From Priapulus caudatus (taxonomy: Eukaryota > Priapulida > Priapulimorpha > Priapulimorphida > Priapulidae), in contig NW_014578252.1 in NCBI RefSeq assembly GCF_000485595.1, positions 120,678 through 181,346 on the forward strand: DNA of 60,669 nt. The letters are read 5' to 3'. Under the pieces are notes generated by a model. The model ran no database searches, was not told the DNA's origin, and saw only the letters and a list, made by a program, of their open reading frames with translations. The translations under genes were made by a program, and so were the position numbers. Shown here piece by piece: positions 9,750 through 19,998 of this stretch; position 1 is the stretch's first letter, and each line of letters starts with the position of its first letter.

Positions 9750-10291
9750 TAAATATTTTAAATTAATCACTAAATTTGGTTTTAACACATATTTCTGTTA
9801 TAGCATTTTACTCCATTTTGCTTCTGTAACGGTAAAGGTAAACGTAAGGCACAAGAAAAATATTGTTTTTAATGCTGCGCCTATCCCTTCTTAAATTAAT
9901 ATTGTTCCATAAGGAAGAGCAACGTTCGCATTTAATTTTTATGTTTTGCTTTGTATATGTATCTAGGGCCATGTTATACTGTTTTACATGTACATTACTA
10001 GGTATGCGGACACTAATTATAAGCAAAGGTCACGTATATATATACTATATATACTAATAGTATATATTATATATTATATTATATCTATTGGGATTTAGAT
10101 TACAGTTTATACATAAGCAAACATAAAAATTCAAATGCGGAACGGTGCTCTTCCTATGAAACAATATTATATTTTCTGTTAACATTTTTCTTGTGCTTCG
10201 TTTCCTTAAATTCCGTTTACAGAAAGCAAAATGAGTAATTTATAACAGAAATATAGTGTTAAAAAGATTAGTGACTAATGAAATATTTTAG
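9750..10291. mobile_element. ~540-bp MITE with long inverted arms
   Basis: The left arm (about 9750-9950) and right arm (about 10100-10291) are inverted copies. Matching landmarks are AAATATTTTA at each end, TTAACACNTATTTCTGTTATA, CATTTTGCTTNCTGTAA, TTCTTGTGC and GTTCGCATTT. The arms flank a TATATA core. No coding content. It lies just downstream of the last recognised exon of the 8.6-kb gene and may have truncated it. Confidence 0.75.
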
Positions 10292-11030
10292 CTCTTGATG
10301 ACAGATAGCACAGCCTTTCACAGTATTCCTGACTTCCATGTGTTTGAGCTGCTGGAAACAACCACTGACTTCGAACAGCCGGTTACGTGCCTGAAAGCTT
10401 GGAGTTTCCCTTTGGATGTTGGGCGCTCTGCTGGTGCTGTTTTGCAGCAGAAGAACTCATGGCGTTCCACGTGCGCCTGGGCTTCTAGTAGATAGGTTAG
10501 CTCTGCTTGTAATTACGGTGTGGTAAAAATATTATGTCAAAAATATATTCACATATATGGAAATTAACCTGTCAATATTGTACAAGCTGTTCATGGCCGT
10601 ACCAGTGTTTATAGACGATTGGTAAGGCACGTCGGGAGATGACCTGACTGTTGTAGGGCACGTGTCTTTTAGATAATAATTTCTGACTTTGCGGTTGTTT
10701 ATTGGTATAATGTCCAACGGTTGAAAGGAAACCAGTCGTTCGTGTTGCATCTTTGCTTGAAGGAAATGCAGCTTCCTTTGTCTCCCGTGCGAGTTACGAC
10801 GGTAACGAAAATTCACAGTAGAGATAAAACGTACTTGTCTAGTAACAGGATCTAGAATTTTTATTTCTCGAGATCACTAAATACAGACTAGGTAATGTTT
10901 TACAACACATAAGTTTCTTCTTCGCTACGCTACTAGAGATTACAGTTATGCAGAGCACATGCCATACGCCTTTGTTTGCATTACATGTATAAAAACAACT
11001 GCAGGCTTGTTTACGTTGCTGTGGTTCAAC

Positions 11031-11131
11031 TGACAGATTTCTCTGTATTGGCCTTATAAAGATTCTGCCAGTCCCGACTGTTTTCAGTTGCCAAACGTCA
11101 TAGCCACAGAGGACAACTACTCCATTCTTTC
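11031..11131 (-). pseudogene. inverted ~100-bp copy of a piggyBac transposase segment
   Basis: The reverse complement of this stretch matches the plus-strand sequence at 13871-13967, including CAACTGAAAACAGTCGGGAC and CCAATACAGAGAAATCTGTC. It has small indels (an extra TTATAAA near 11058), so it does not code. It shows that part of the piggyBac remnant exists twice here in opposite orientations about 2.8 kb apart. Confidence 0.75.
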
Positions 11132-11385
11132 GCTGGTCACACGGTTTGCAAAAGCAGTTGCAATTCTATACAGCTTGCAGTTTTGTGGGAATTTCTGGTA
11201 AGATTGCCAAAGAATATATTGACAGCACAACATTACTTGGTTTTACATTTGATATAGTTATGTGAGAATACCATAAGAAGAAGTACCGTATATTATATAT
11301 ATATATAATTTATATATTATTATTATGATATTCCTATTAAGGGGCTAGGTTATGCGTATACAAAGCAAAAGCATAAAAGACTTAA

Positions 11386-11520
11386 ATGCGACGTTGCTCT
11401 TCTATGAAACAATTTATTTTAGACGGGATAGGCGCAGCATTAAAATCAATAGTTTTTCTCTGTGCATTACTTTACCTTTAATGTACGTTCTAGCTTAGAA
11501 GCAAAATGGGAGTAAATTCT
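11386..11520. repeat. third copy of the 9.75-kb MITE arm
   Basis: The segment repeats landmarks of the MITE right arm: AAATGCGACGTTGCTCTTC, CTATGAAACAAT, GGGATAGGCGCAGCATTAAA (the last shared with the left arm in inverse) and GAAGCAAAATGGGAGTAA. It looks like a half-element whose partner arm has been lost. Confidence 0.6.
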
Positions 11521-13741
11521 TTAATAATGTGCATGTATCGTATCAGTGCTGCCCGTATAACGAAAGAGATGTTCTCTCTCTCATAACATACATATGCTAT
11601 TAGTATTATTCTGCTAGCGTGTGTCCTAGTTTGAATGATCCCAATGCAAGAGCGACATATAGCGTGTCAGAGTAGAAAACCATGATCACTTCTAAAGACA
11701 TTAAGCACAGGATAACATGAGGTAAGCCCGAGAATCTGAGTTTGATTGGTAATGTTGGATGAAAATGGTACAAAGTGTAGGAAGAAGCAATATGAGATTT
11801 ATTCGGTCGTGCGGCGGTCACAGAAAAAGCGGGAATGCATAGTAGCACGTTCTAAACGTCGTGGCCACAAGCGAGCCGCGTGTTATTCATATCGAATTCG
11901 CGACAGGAAGACGAGACAAATGAAACTGTCATTGACAAGTTTCATGGAGTACGTCGGTCCGCAGAAAAAACTTAATATGTGCGGTTTTATATCTTCAGTG
12001 GAACCAAGCATCAGGTGAGAAGTTTTGACTCGGTTTTTTCATGATATCAAACTCAAGGCTTAAAGGACTGCGATTTGGTAACTACAGAGTGATTTAATTA
12101 GAGACGAATGTGTGTGAATCCTGACAAATGAGAGAGGAGAGAGCACACTGCTACAAGATTATTAACTAACACTCAGAAAAGCTGTAGTATTAAATGCGAA
12201 GCTATAAGCCAGTGCACACAACTCAAGTTTACGGAAGATTCACATATTGCATCAAGTACAAGCAGAGATCATATGGTAAGCAGGTAAACAGTGAAGTCTA
12301 AGCACAGCACGATACAAGCACCCAGTAAAATACAAAGGAAATGACAAGTCTTGTGGTAAAGTGGAAAATTATATGCGATGACAATGCCTCCGTACGGTTA
12401 AGAGGCACTTTTGCCGACAAACAAATCTATTTCGCAAGTGGGTTCAAGCACTAACATGGGTGTGTCGGAAATCAGTGCCTCAACAGGAGTATATCATCGT
12501 TCAGTATCTATGTCTAGAGGTTAAACTAGAAGCCGAGATTATGTGACTGGACACAAGCTGTCAGGCGGTTGCGATAGACAGACGCTTGTTTTAGCTTGAT
12601 ACAGAGCACAGCTTAATGTTCATTCCGAGCACACACTGCGTTTCATTCTCACTGGTCCGCTGCAATCAAAATGTGCGTAAGAGCTACAGTTCAGAAACAA
12701 TTAAGCACAGAAGCAAGGTGAATTAAAATTTTCAGACAGAGATCTACAAACCTACATCCAATCGTAGTGTCGAAGTGTTCACGATCCTCGCGAGGATTGC
12801 ATGGTTGCTTAGCGTACTGAGAAGGATTGAAGGTAAACTCTGTTAAAAAGCATAGATTACCCTATCTATGCAAAGCTAGGAAACGCTACAGTCTTATCGG
12901 AATCATGAAGACCAAATGCTACGCCAGTTGTACACCCACCCGACAGAGATACCTCGCCTTGCGCAGTAGAGTCAAAGTTTGTAATCGACCGCATGGAACA
13001 AGAGGGCGTCATCGGTTAACCGCGAGACTACATCATGGTTAACTCGGAGTGGGTTACTGTAGAAACTGGTGAAAGTTACGATTTGCATTTGATCACTGAA
13101 TTAAATAAAAGTCATATCAATGCGCCATCCGTGGAGCCATCATCCGACATGTAGTTGTAGAAGAATGCGGCACGATTGGCAGCAAAACGATAGTTCACGT
13201 TAGCCGCGCGTCACAGTTATTGACACGAGGGAGACAGAGGTTCTAAGATGTTAACATGAACCGATTATTCGGAAGATATAGATTTCTCAACTCCATTCGG
13301 ATTGGTAGCTCAGGAGATATATGCCAACGCGCATTGAACACTTCTAGAGGGGTATTGATGGTGTGAAGGGCGTCGTGCAATAATTTGGGCAAACTCCGAT
13401 AAGCACACGACGACGAGTTTAAGCGAGTTATTGACAAAGTAAATAAGGTCTGAGACTAAACATAACCCGATAAAGCTGAGTCGGTTAAAGAGGAAGTCAG
13501 GCAGTAGGTCACACGCTCCTCGTCATTGGTTTGAAGCGATCCAGACGCGTGAGAGCAGCGTAAACATGCCGACACACAAAAAACATGAGCTGCGCAGATT
13601 TTAGATATGGTATACTATGTAGCAAGTTCATTCTGATCTGTCAATATGCCATACAATCGCGAAACTGATCAAATGATGTGAATCACATGGAATACTGAAC
13701 ACTACAAGGTTCGAAGAATGAAAAGCTGATAACAAGGCACG
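11521..13741. other. no gene recognised before the assembly gap
   Basis: The stretch has several 60-90 codon ORFs (for example 11746-12018, basic, with KKRECIVARSKRRGHKRAA) but none shows a known domain or supporting splice sites. It is less AT-rich than its surroundings and carries no clear tandem repeats. It could be non-coding unique sequence or very old mobile DNA. Confidence 0.4.
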
Positions 13742-13766
13742 NNNNNNNNNNNNNNNNNNNNNNNNN
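13742..13766. other. assembly gap (25 N)
   Basis: Exactly 25 N, the same length as the gap at 37958-37982, so it is probably a fixed-size scaffold placeholder. Order and orientation across it rest on scaffolding only. Confidence 0.95.
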
Positions 13767-13852
13767 ATGTTGTGCTGTACAGTATGATCTTTTGGCAATC
13801 TTTACAGAACATTTCCACAACTGCAAGGTGCTAGAGGATATGAACTGCTTGT

Positions 13853-14272
13853 TTGCAGACGTGGGAACAGGAAAGAGTTGGAGTTAGTTTCCTCTGGTGC
13901 TATGACCGTTTGGCAACTGAAAACAGTCGGGACTGGCAGAATCTGGCCAATACAGAGAAATCTGTCAAATCTGCAGAAAATGTTGATACGCCGTACAACT
14001 ATTTCCGTAAATTTTCAACACCAGACATGATTGACTTGGTCGTGCTGCATACAAATATATACAGTGTAGAGAAGACAGGCAGATGCATAAACACCAACAA
14101 AAAGGAGATAGAGCAGTTGCTTGGCATGTACTTTCGAATGGGACTTGTTCAAATGGCTGGAAATAGAGTTTATTGGGAAGTTGAAACACGGTATGAGGCT
14201 GTAGCGAATGTAATGAGTAGAAATCGTTTCATGAGCTTTCTAGCCAATATCCACTTTGGATTTTGGAATTAA
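13853..14272 (+). pseudogene. piggyBac-type transposase, N-terminal fragment
   Basis: A frame open after an AG at 13857-13858 (GTTTGCAG) encodes TPYNYFRKFSTPDMIDLVV, then TNIYSVEKTG, EIEQLLGMYFRMGLVQM, VYW and VMSRNRFMSFLANIHF. This is the start of a PGBD/DDE_Tnp_1_7 domain: the YFxxFF..IDxxVxxTNxY opening, the LGxxxxMGxxxxPxxRxYW box and the RNRF..HF box. The three catalytic aspartates lie further downstream in the family and are absent. The frame ends at a stop just after HF, and sequence beyond is unrelated, so the copy is truncated. A partial inverted copy lies at 11031-11131. Family assignment is confident; function is lost. Confidence 0.8.
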
Positions 14273-14554
14273 AGAACATTTTATCGGACATTTTATCGGA
14301 ATTCATACACAGAACAAAACATACAGGTCTGGATTAATATAATAATAACCCCATTCTTAATCACTGTCACCTCTAAAACTTACCTTGATTTACTGGTCAA
14401 CTGATTTTACTGACTTACTGTAATTTGTGATCATCATTTAACTGTCTATCGTGTCTATAGCTTTTTAAGCGCATTTAACGCAATTTTTATTGAGGTTTGC
14501 ACATTATTGATGGTACAAACATTTTTTATTTATTACAGGCAAGGATTGTTTCTA

Positions 14555-14731
14555 AAAATTCAAGGACATTTTAATGAAATTCAAGGACATTTTCATGAAA
14601 TTCGAGGACATTTTCATGAAATTCAAGGACATTTTCATGAAATTCAAGAACTTTTCAAGCACAAAATCACATTTACTAAATTCAAGTACTTTTCAAGGAT
14701 TCCCCTCAAATTCAAGGACTTTTTAAGGACT
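14555..14731. repeat. 21-bp tandem repeat
   Basis: Units of AAATTCAAGGACATTTTCATG are repeated about five times and then decay into AATTCAAGNACTTTT units. The period is a multiple of three, so the array stays open as a repeated IQGHFHE-type peptide, but nothing suggests it is expressed. Confidence 0.85.
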
Positions 14732-14799
14732 GTTGCGAACCATGTGTATGCAGACACGACACCACTGCTGCACCAGGCTGTCGCAGATCCGCAACTGTA

Positions 14800-14947
14800 A
14801 ATTTTGCTGTCATTGTCCGGCTATTGCAAGCCAATCAGCTGCCTAGCCGACAAAGAGGAGATCGTGGCTGTCGTGTCCACATTCTTCTGCGAAGGCAGAA
14901 TGGGGGATGCGTGGAACGCGTTGCTGGAAAGATTGGAGCCAGTTTGA
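14800..14947 (+). pseudogene. possible upstream exon of the HECT remnant
   Basis: A short open frame reads GYCKPISCLADKEEIVAVV then FFCEGRMGDAWNALLERLE before a stop at 14945. Its amphipathic pattern fits the region upstream of the final HECT lobe in G2E3-like proteins, and it lies on the same strand about 200 bp before the clear HECT piece. No strong splice sites define its edges. The assignment depends on the neighbour and is tentative. Confidence 0.4.
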
Positions 14948-15141
14948 TGTATGATTCTCAATGTATATATGCCGTATGTAAAAGAATTCACACATTCTAT
15001 TAATGAGAACGACACAACAAAGAGAATTAAGAACAAAGCAATTTTTTCTAGTGAATTTACTCTGCTAAACGGCTTATAATTGTCTATAATTCGTAATTAG
15101 ACATATAGAGTATTGTACATAATTACATTCGATACTTGCAG

Positions 15142-15341
15142 AACACGTGGCATGCTGGCCCTTGTGAGACAATACAAGGAGTCTTTCCAGCAAGCATTCA
15201 TTGTGACCGCGGAAAAATTAACCACCGAAGAAGTGCTGGCAACATTTTGAGAGTCACTGACATCGAAGAGAGGAAGCAATGACAGGCAGGCCAAGGAGAT
15301 GGCCTTGGCCTTCTGGAGGGATTTTGTGGATGATTGTGATG
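15142..15341 (+). pseudogene. G2E3-like HECT-domain exon with in-frame stop
   Basis: After CTTGCAG at 15135-15141 a frame reads GMLALVRQYKESFQQAF, TAEKLTTEEVLATF, a TGA at 15248, then RGSNDRQAKEMALAFWRDF, ending at a donor G|GTAGTT. The pattern (LTxExVxxxF, then GSNxRxxE and a FWxxF segment) is typical of the HECT-like C-terminal region of G2/M-phase-specific E3 ubiquitin ligase-like genes, which are expanded in many invertebrates and fish. In that family the region is part of the E2-binding/HECT fold; the catalytic cysteine would lie further on and is not seen. The in-frame TGA with otherwise intact reading on both sides points to a recently dead copy. Confidence 0.6.
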
Positions 15342-15414
15342 GTAGTTATATTTCGCTTTTCAAAAGTAATATATTTAACATTGTTATAAGTAAAACGATC
15401 TGATTCACTGAGGA

Positions 15415-15480
15415 ATTACCATTGCAAAAAATTATAGTACATATATATATATATATATAATTAATACTATATATATAAGT
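15415..15480. repeat. AT-dinucleotide microsatellite
   Basis: A TATATATATA run at about 15440-15461 followed by a shorter TATATATA stretch. Low-complexity only. Confidence 0.8.
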
Positions 15481-15560
15481 TATATCTTTTTGTTTTCCTA
15501 AACCCCCATCTATGTTCGTGTACAGTAACAGCCTAATTTTTATCAACCATCCTATTATCT

Positions 15561-16280
15561 AACCAAGGTAATGACCAAGAAACCAGCAGACCTCAACAAC
15601 CAAGAGAACAGGGTAAAACTAAATCCCAACAGGGATTACTCAACAGGACGTTGGGCGTCGCACAGGGAGAACCAAACACCTCATCAGATGATGAAGCAGA
15701 AGAAGAAACAACTGAGACCAAGGTGGAGTCCGCTCTCCGGCACATGGAGCTGAGTTGGACCAAGGGGATAGGAAGTTGGGAGAATTGGAGAGAAACTATG
15801 AAGCTAGTACAAAAAGCTATGCAAGACCACGGGCTTGGCCCAGCGAAGATGGCTCATTTGATCCTTGCAGGATTTCAGCAGGGGTTGTTAGAATCTAGGA
15901 ATGAAAGGGTTCATGATGCAGAGAAAGAGCAAGTCACAGTTCTGGAAAAACTAGGAAAGATAGAGAAGGAGACATCCAGACAGCTTGAAGAGGCTGCCTC
16001 CTTCTCAACCCTTCTAAAAACCAGTACTGCCAAATTTGAAAAGATGTCTGCAACATTGGCTGAATTGAATGAAAAATTAGCCCGCCATGAGGAAAATGCA
16101 ATAGAAAGAGAACAAGCACAGTCAGACCCTCCAAAAAACATACCATCCAGTGCTATATTAAGCGCATTGAGATGTGGAATCCGGATATCAGAATTGAGAG
16201 TCAAAGAAACAATAAAACCTAAGCGGGACGATCTAATAGATGTTTTGGGCAGCACAGAAGAGGGAAAGCCCGGGGTTTAG
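15561..16280 (+). CDS. unrecognised coiled-coil protein
   Basis: The frame is open from 15537 and ends at TAG 16278; a first ATG in frame is at 15744, and translation could also begin in an upstream exon. The protein is Gln/Arg-rich at first, acidic (SSDDEAEEETTETK), then a long charged helical region with heptad character (EKLGKIEKETSRQLEEAAS, KMSATLAELNEKLARHEEN) over about 100 residues, then a short basic tail. I recognise no domain. Its position just 5' of a broken BEL integrase on the same strand could make it a gag-like or accessory ORF, but it lacks zinc knuckles and its end is separated by 98 bp from the next recognisable BEL segment. A host-gene exon is equally possible. Confidence 0.45.
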   Translation, partial: NQGNDQETSRPQQPREQGKTKSQQGLLNRTLGVAQGEPNTSSDDEAEEETTETKVESALRHMELSWTKGIGSWENWRETMKLVQKAMQDHGLGPAKMAHLILAGFQQGLLESRNERVHDAEKEQVTVLEKLGKIEKETSRQLEEAASFSTLLKTSTAKFEKMSATLAELNEKLARHEENAIEREQAQSDPPKNIPSSAILSALRCGIRISELRVKETIKPKRDDLIDVLGSTEEGKPGV

Positions 16281-16378
16281 TGAACGTGCAACAATTGCCG
16301 CGTGGCCGCCGGTACCTATGCGTTTCTCACTTATCGTTTCCGGACAGCAGTCGATTTGCATAATTAATTAGTTTAATT

Positions 16379-17749
16379 TTGCTTTCTGGCGCAGATTTCC
16401 TCTGGAAAGATGAGACCCATTGGCCAGAACCACCTGGAAACTGGTCAGAAGTGAATGCGGGTGACGTAGAAGTGAAGCGTGAAGTCAAATCAGCGTTTAC
16501 TATACAAGGAGATCTTGACACCTTGTTCAGTCGATATTCGACTTGGAATGATCTTCAAAGATCAATGGCATGGTTGACACGGTTCAATACATTTTGTTAT
16601 GCTTGGTACCTCAGGAAAGGTGACATTGAAGATCTGCCATCTGGCAATTTGTCAGTCAAGGAACTGCGAGACTCGACGTTGGTAACTGTTGGCTATGTGC
16701 AAAGACAAGCATTTCACAAAGAAACAGGGACGTAGTCAAGTTAAGCGATATGACTGCCTCATTACTTGTCTTACGACGAGGGCAGTGCACATTGAGATTG
16801 CGCACAGCCTAGAGACAGATTCGTTTTTAGCAGCACTCCACAGATTCATTAGTAGGCGTGGAAAACCAGAAAAGATTTACAGTGACAACGTTACTAACTT
16901 CAAGGGAGGTGATCGAGAGCTGAAGAGGGCATTACGGGAGTTGGATCAATAGAAGGTCGATCGTACACTGTCTGAACAGGAAATTCAGTGGTACTTTAAC
17001 CCCCCTGGAGCTAGTCACATGGGGGGCGTTTGGGAAAGAGTCATACGCTCCATTCGTCATCTGATGAAAGGCATTGTGAAAGAACAGTTAATTATTGACG
17101 AGACTCTTAACACTGGTGGCTGAAATAGAGAAAATACTGAATGACAGACCGCTTACACCAGTGAGCAGTGATCCTACAGACCAAAAGGCTTTGACACCCA
17201 GTGATATTCTGTTGTTGCGAGCAAACGCAAGTTTGCCTGCGGCGTTGACAAATCGTCGAGATTGTTATCTTCGTAGAAGATGGCGGCAAGGACAGTACCT
17301 AGCCAGTTTGTTCTGGAAAAGATGGATCAAGGAGTACTTGGATCAAGGAGTACTTACCGTTACTCCAGATTAGACAGAAGTGGCTTTCGTCAAAGAGAAA
17401 TCTCCAGGTCAACAATCTTGTACTAGTCGTGGACGAAGGAACGTCACGGGGCCAGTGGCCGTTGGCTCGAGTGGTAGAAGTGTTTCCAGACAAATCCGGG
17501 CATGTTCGATCCGCAAAGGTACGAACGGTTTCGCCGTGTTACGATAGACCTATAGCCAAGTTGTGTTTCTTGGAAGGAAACGGTGAACATTCCATTGGGA
17601 ACAACGTGAATTCTCAACGAGATGTCGGTGGGAAAGGGAACAATGCGGTGAACCAAGCTGTGGTGGATGAGAAGTCGCAGACATGTAATGACTCTAGAAG
17701 AAGTAAACGCATGCTTCGAGTTCCTCGTCATCTGGAAGACTATATATAG
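16379..17749 (+). pseudogene. BEL/Pao polyprotein remnant: RNase H-integrase linker, integrase, C-terminus
   Basis: Three frames together cover the end of a BEL pol. Part 1 (16379-16735) has the FLWKDETHWPEP box and a truncated VQRQAFHKE. Part 2 (16689-16952) enters the integrase core at [19 protein letters not shown], with [17 protein letters not shown]; the HHCC zinc region and the first catalytic Asp segment are deleted. A shifted frame carries WYFNPPGASHMGGVWERVI. Part 3 (17095-17373) has LNDRPLTP and [15 protein letters not shown]. Part 4 (17429-17749) is the characteristic [19 protein letters not shown] tail. A tandem 16-bp duplication at 17325-17356 causes one of the frameshifts. The element is followed by its 3' LTR at 18029. 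Protease and reverse transcriptase are missing. Dead copy. Confidence 0.85.
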
Positions 17750-18028
17750 ACTCGCTCTGTGCAAAGCAGTGCAGGGTAACTGTAGTAGAAGTGTTAGGTA
17801 GTTGTGTTCAAGATCATGTACACTTGGTCATGTTTGAGTTTGGTTACTTATTTGTTTATCTATTATACGTGGTTGTTAATGTGTGGTAAGGAAATTAGCC
17901 AAATTGTTTGTGATCATATTACGTACCGTTAGAGTTAGTCAAGTAGTTGACATGAAGTATTCTGTCACTGTATAGGTAGAGAATGAACATACAGTTTGAG
18001 TTTTTGGTACGTTCATTGGGGGCCGGTG
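17750..18028 (+). other. BEL 3' untranslated segment with polypurine end
   Basis: Sequence between the pol stop (17749) and the LTR. It ends in GGGGGCCGG immediately before TGTAGCG, the place a polypurine tract should occupy. No ORF. Confidence 0.5.
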
Positions 18029-18722
18029 TGTAGCGCCAGTTTATGTTCGGAAATAGCGAATTGCGAGACCGCGCGATGCGAGTAGGGTAATATCTGATGA
18101 CTAGTGGATTATGGGTCACCGGAAGTGGGAAACATTACCACAGTGGCAAATCGTGTGTAGCGAGGTCAGGAATTCCGAGAATGCTCAACAGTTTGGTACG
18201 TTTAAGTAAATAATATAATGCAAAATAATAGTTGTCATGACTAAATACCAAGCAATGTGTCAGATACATCGGGGGTCTGATGAAGATCAGGGCAGTCGGT
18301 GGCGTTGGGTAAAAATAGTGTATGGTGCGAGTGGAAGTTGGCCTGGTCAGTGCCCGCTGGTTGCAAATTTATGTTCGTATGCAAACGTGGTAGCAGATTT
18401 GCCCTACGGGTAAAGTGTGTGTATCTGGTAAAGATAAAAGTGGAATGCACATTCAGTAGTAGGTAAATCAGTAAGGTTGTATTTGACAGATTTGCAGTAT
18501 GTGGTGATCAGTATACAATGGTAGCATGATTTATTGATATAAGCAAAAACAGTTATCAACAGTTAGGTTTATAAGAACTTTTGTTTGGTTTGTTGTAGAA
18601 ACCACGTCGTATTGTAACGAGTTCAACGATTCAAGTAAAGGAGTTCGTTGATTCAGGCAAGATGTGCGTAGTAAAATAAAAGAGTATTGTTGCTATACAA
18701 AAAAGTTGACTTCGTCGCTACA
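18029..18722 (+). repeat. BEL/Pao 3' LTR
   Basis: Starts TGTAGCGCCAG and ends GTCGTCGCTACA, giving TGT..ACA termini with a 7-bp inverted TGTAGCG/CGCTACA. A G-rich tract precedes it and an AATAAAA signal lies near 18675, about 45 bp before the end. About 694 bp. No second copy was found upstream, so the 5' LTR is missing or highly diverged. Confidence 0.7.
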
Positions 18723-18804
18723 GGAGCATTATTAATTATCATTGTATTGCAACTCGTATTATTACGCGCTTTGCAAATGCGTCACGAATTTGTTTGCTCG
18801 TTGC

Positions 18805-19436
18805 AGACCTACAGGTGTTTTACGAGTGCACCCCGTTCGAGGAGGAAGTCGCCGACCTGTTGGTATCACGGTATACGCTATACCCGTTCCACCTGCCGAT
18901 CGGAGCGCCATGGATCGCGTTCATCAAACGCATGTGCGAGACGAACGCAGCATCAGCGCATATGGGTTGCTCGCTCAATAGCCCCCTTTTTGAAGCATTC
19001 TAATTATTCGCTTCCCCAGTATGTCACGTTAATGTGCCACCAAGTACAAGTCGACACTCATACCGCACCCACCGTCTGCATCTAACTGTGCGTCCCTCGG
19101 GGTTGGCATCGTGCCGCTGCCACCGCCGGGTGGCGTACACGAGGTTGATGGATGGTGGGAGGCGGAGGCGGTAGCTGACCACACTCAAATTCTTGAGCCG
19201 TTACTGGACTCACCCCTGGCGAGCCACCTTATGCCGGCCGGACTATTTGTTTGGTACTTCTGGGTCAGCCGGGTGCCACCGCCTAAGCACTTCCGCTTCG
19301 AGGCGTTCGCAGTCCCCATCGCACGGGGCACCGGAGGGACACCGGCTACGATTCACCGGAGGAGCCGGTCAACGATATCGCCCACCATGATCTGGCCGCA
19401 AACGCCGACGCTGATCTGGCCGCCGAGTGGCTGTGA
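18805..19436 (+). pseudogene. GC-rich coding remnant, unrecognised
   Basis: Right after a GTTGCAG acceptor-like site near 18806 a frame reads DLQVFYECTPFEEEVADLLV, SRYTLYPFHLPIGAPWIAF, IKRMCETNAASAHMG. A second frame (19111 onwards) gives HEVDGWWEAEAVADHTQIL, PAGLFVWYFWVSR and PPPKHFRFEAFAVPIA. A third ends EEPVNDIAHHDLAANADADL AAEWL and a stop at 19434-19436. The three pieces follow each other on the same strand and look like one protein of about 200 residues broken by frameshifts. Its GC content is much higher than the flanks. It is enclosed between the BEL LTR and a second LTR-like start at 19999, so a retroelement ORF is the likeliest origin. I recognise no domain. Confidence 0.4.
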
Positions 19437-19998
19437 TGGTGGCCGATGCCTGCACACCATCCGCGTCCACTCCAGGGTTAGCGACCCGAGCACACCTCCA
19501 CGATTGGAGTGTGCGACGGGTACGCGCTAGACTCCCCTGCGTGACGCGCCCTGAGCGGCGAGATACGTAGCCAACCGACGAGCCAGCCTCCACCGAGCGA
19601 AGCGACGCGTCCCGGGATACGGCGCCGCCAGCCGGGTGATACAGAGACGGAATCTACTGCGATCGTCCGTGTAACCGCGATGCGCGAGTAGTATAGTAGT
19701 ATAGTAGTGGTGGTGGTTTGCGTTGTATATAGTTTAAGCAATTGATTATCCTGGTGGTGGAACGGTCAGTAAGTAAATGTAAGCGCGAAACCCTATGTGT
19801 AACGGCATAGGCGATTTTTTTTGTTGGTATTGTTGTAATGTGTATTGAACGTGTACAGGTTACGTGCCACATCCGTACCCCATACGCGTACAGTTTTATG
19901 GATGATATTCCAACGTGCCAGTATCACGCTCTCGCACTCGACCAAAATTTTGTTTATATGATCGGGGCGATCACAAGGTTCTTTTGTGGGGGGAGTAG

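Noticed and set aside
10532-10816. 94-codon minus-strand ORF
   Set aside because: No domain, no splice or family support; composition near random.
14555-14731. 21-bp repeats as a coding repeat protein
   Set aside because: The open frame is a consequence of the period; no start, splice site or domain supports translation.
16379-18722. Complete BEL element from 15.5 to 18.7 kb
   Set aside because: No 5' LTR, gag, protease or RT could be found upstream; only the 3' part of pol and one LTR are supported.
18741-19741. Several overlapping ORFs on both strands in the GC-rich block as separate genes
   Set aside because: High GC lowers stop frequency; only the plus-strand succession with protein-like motifs was kept, as one remnant.
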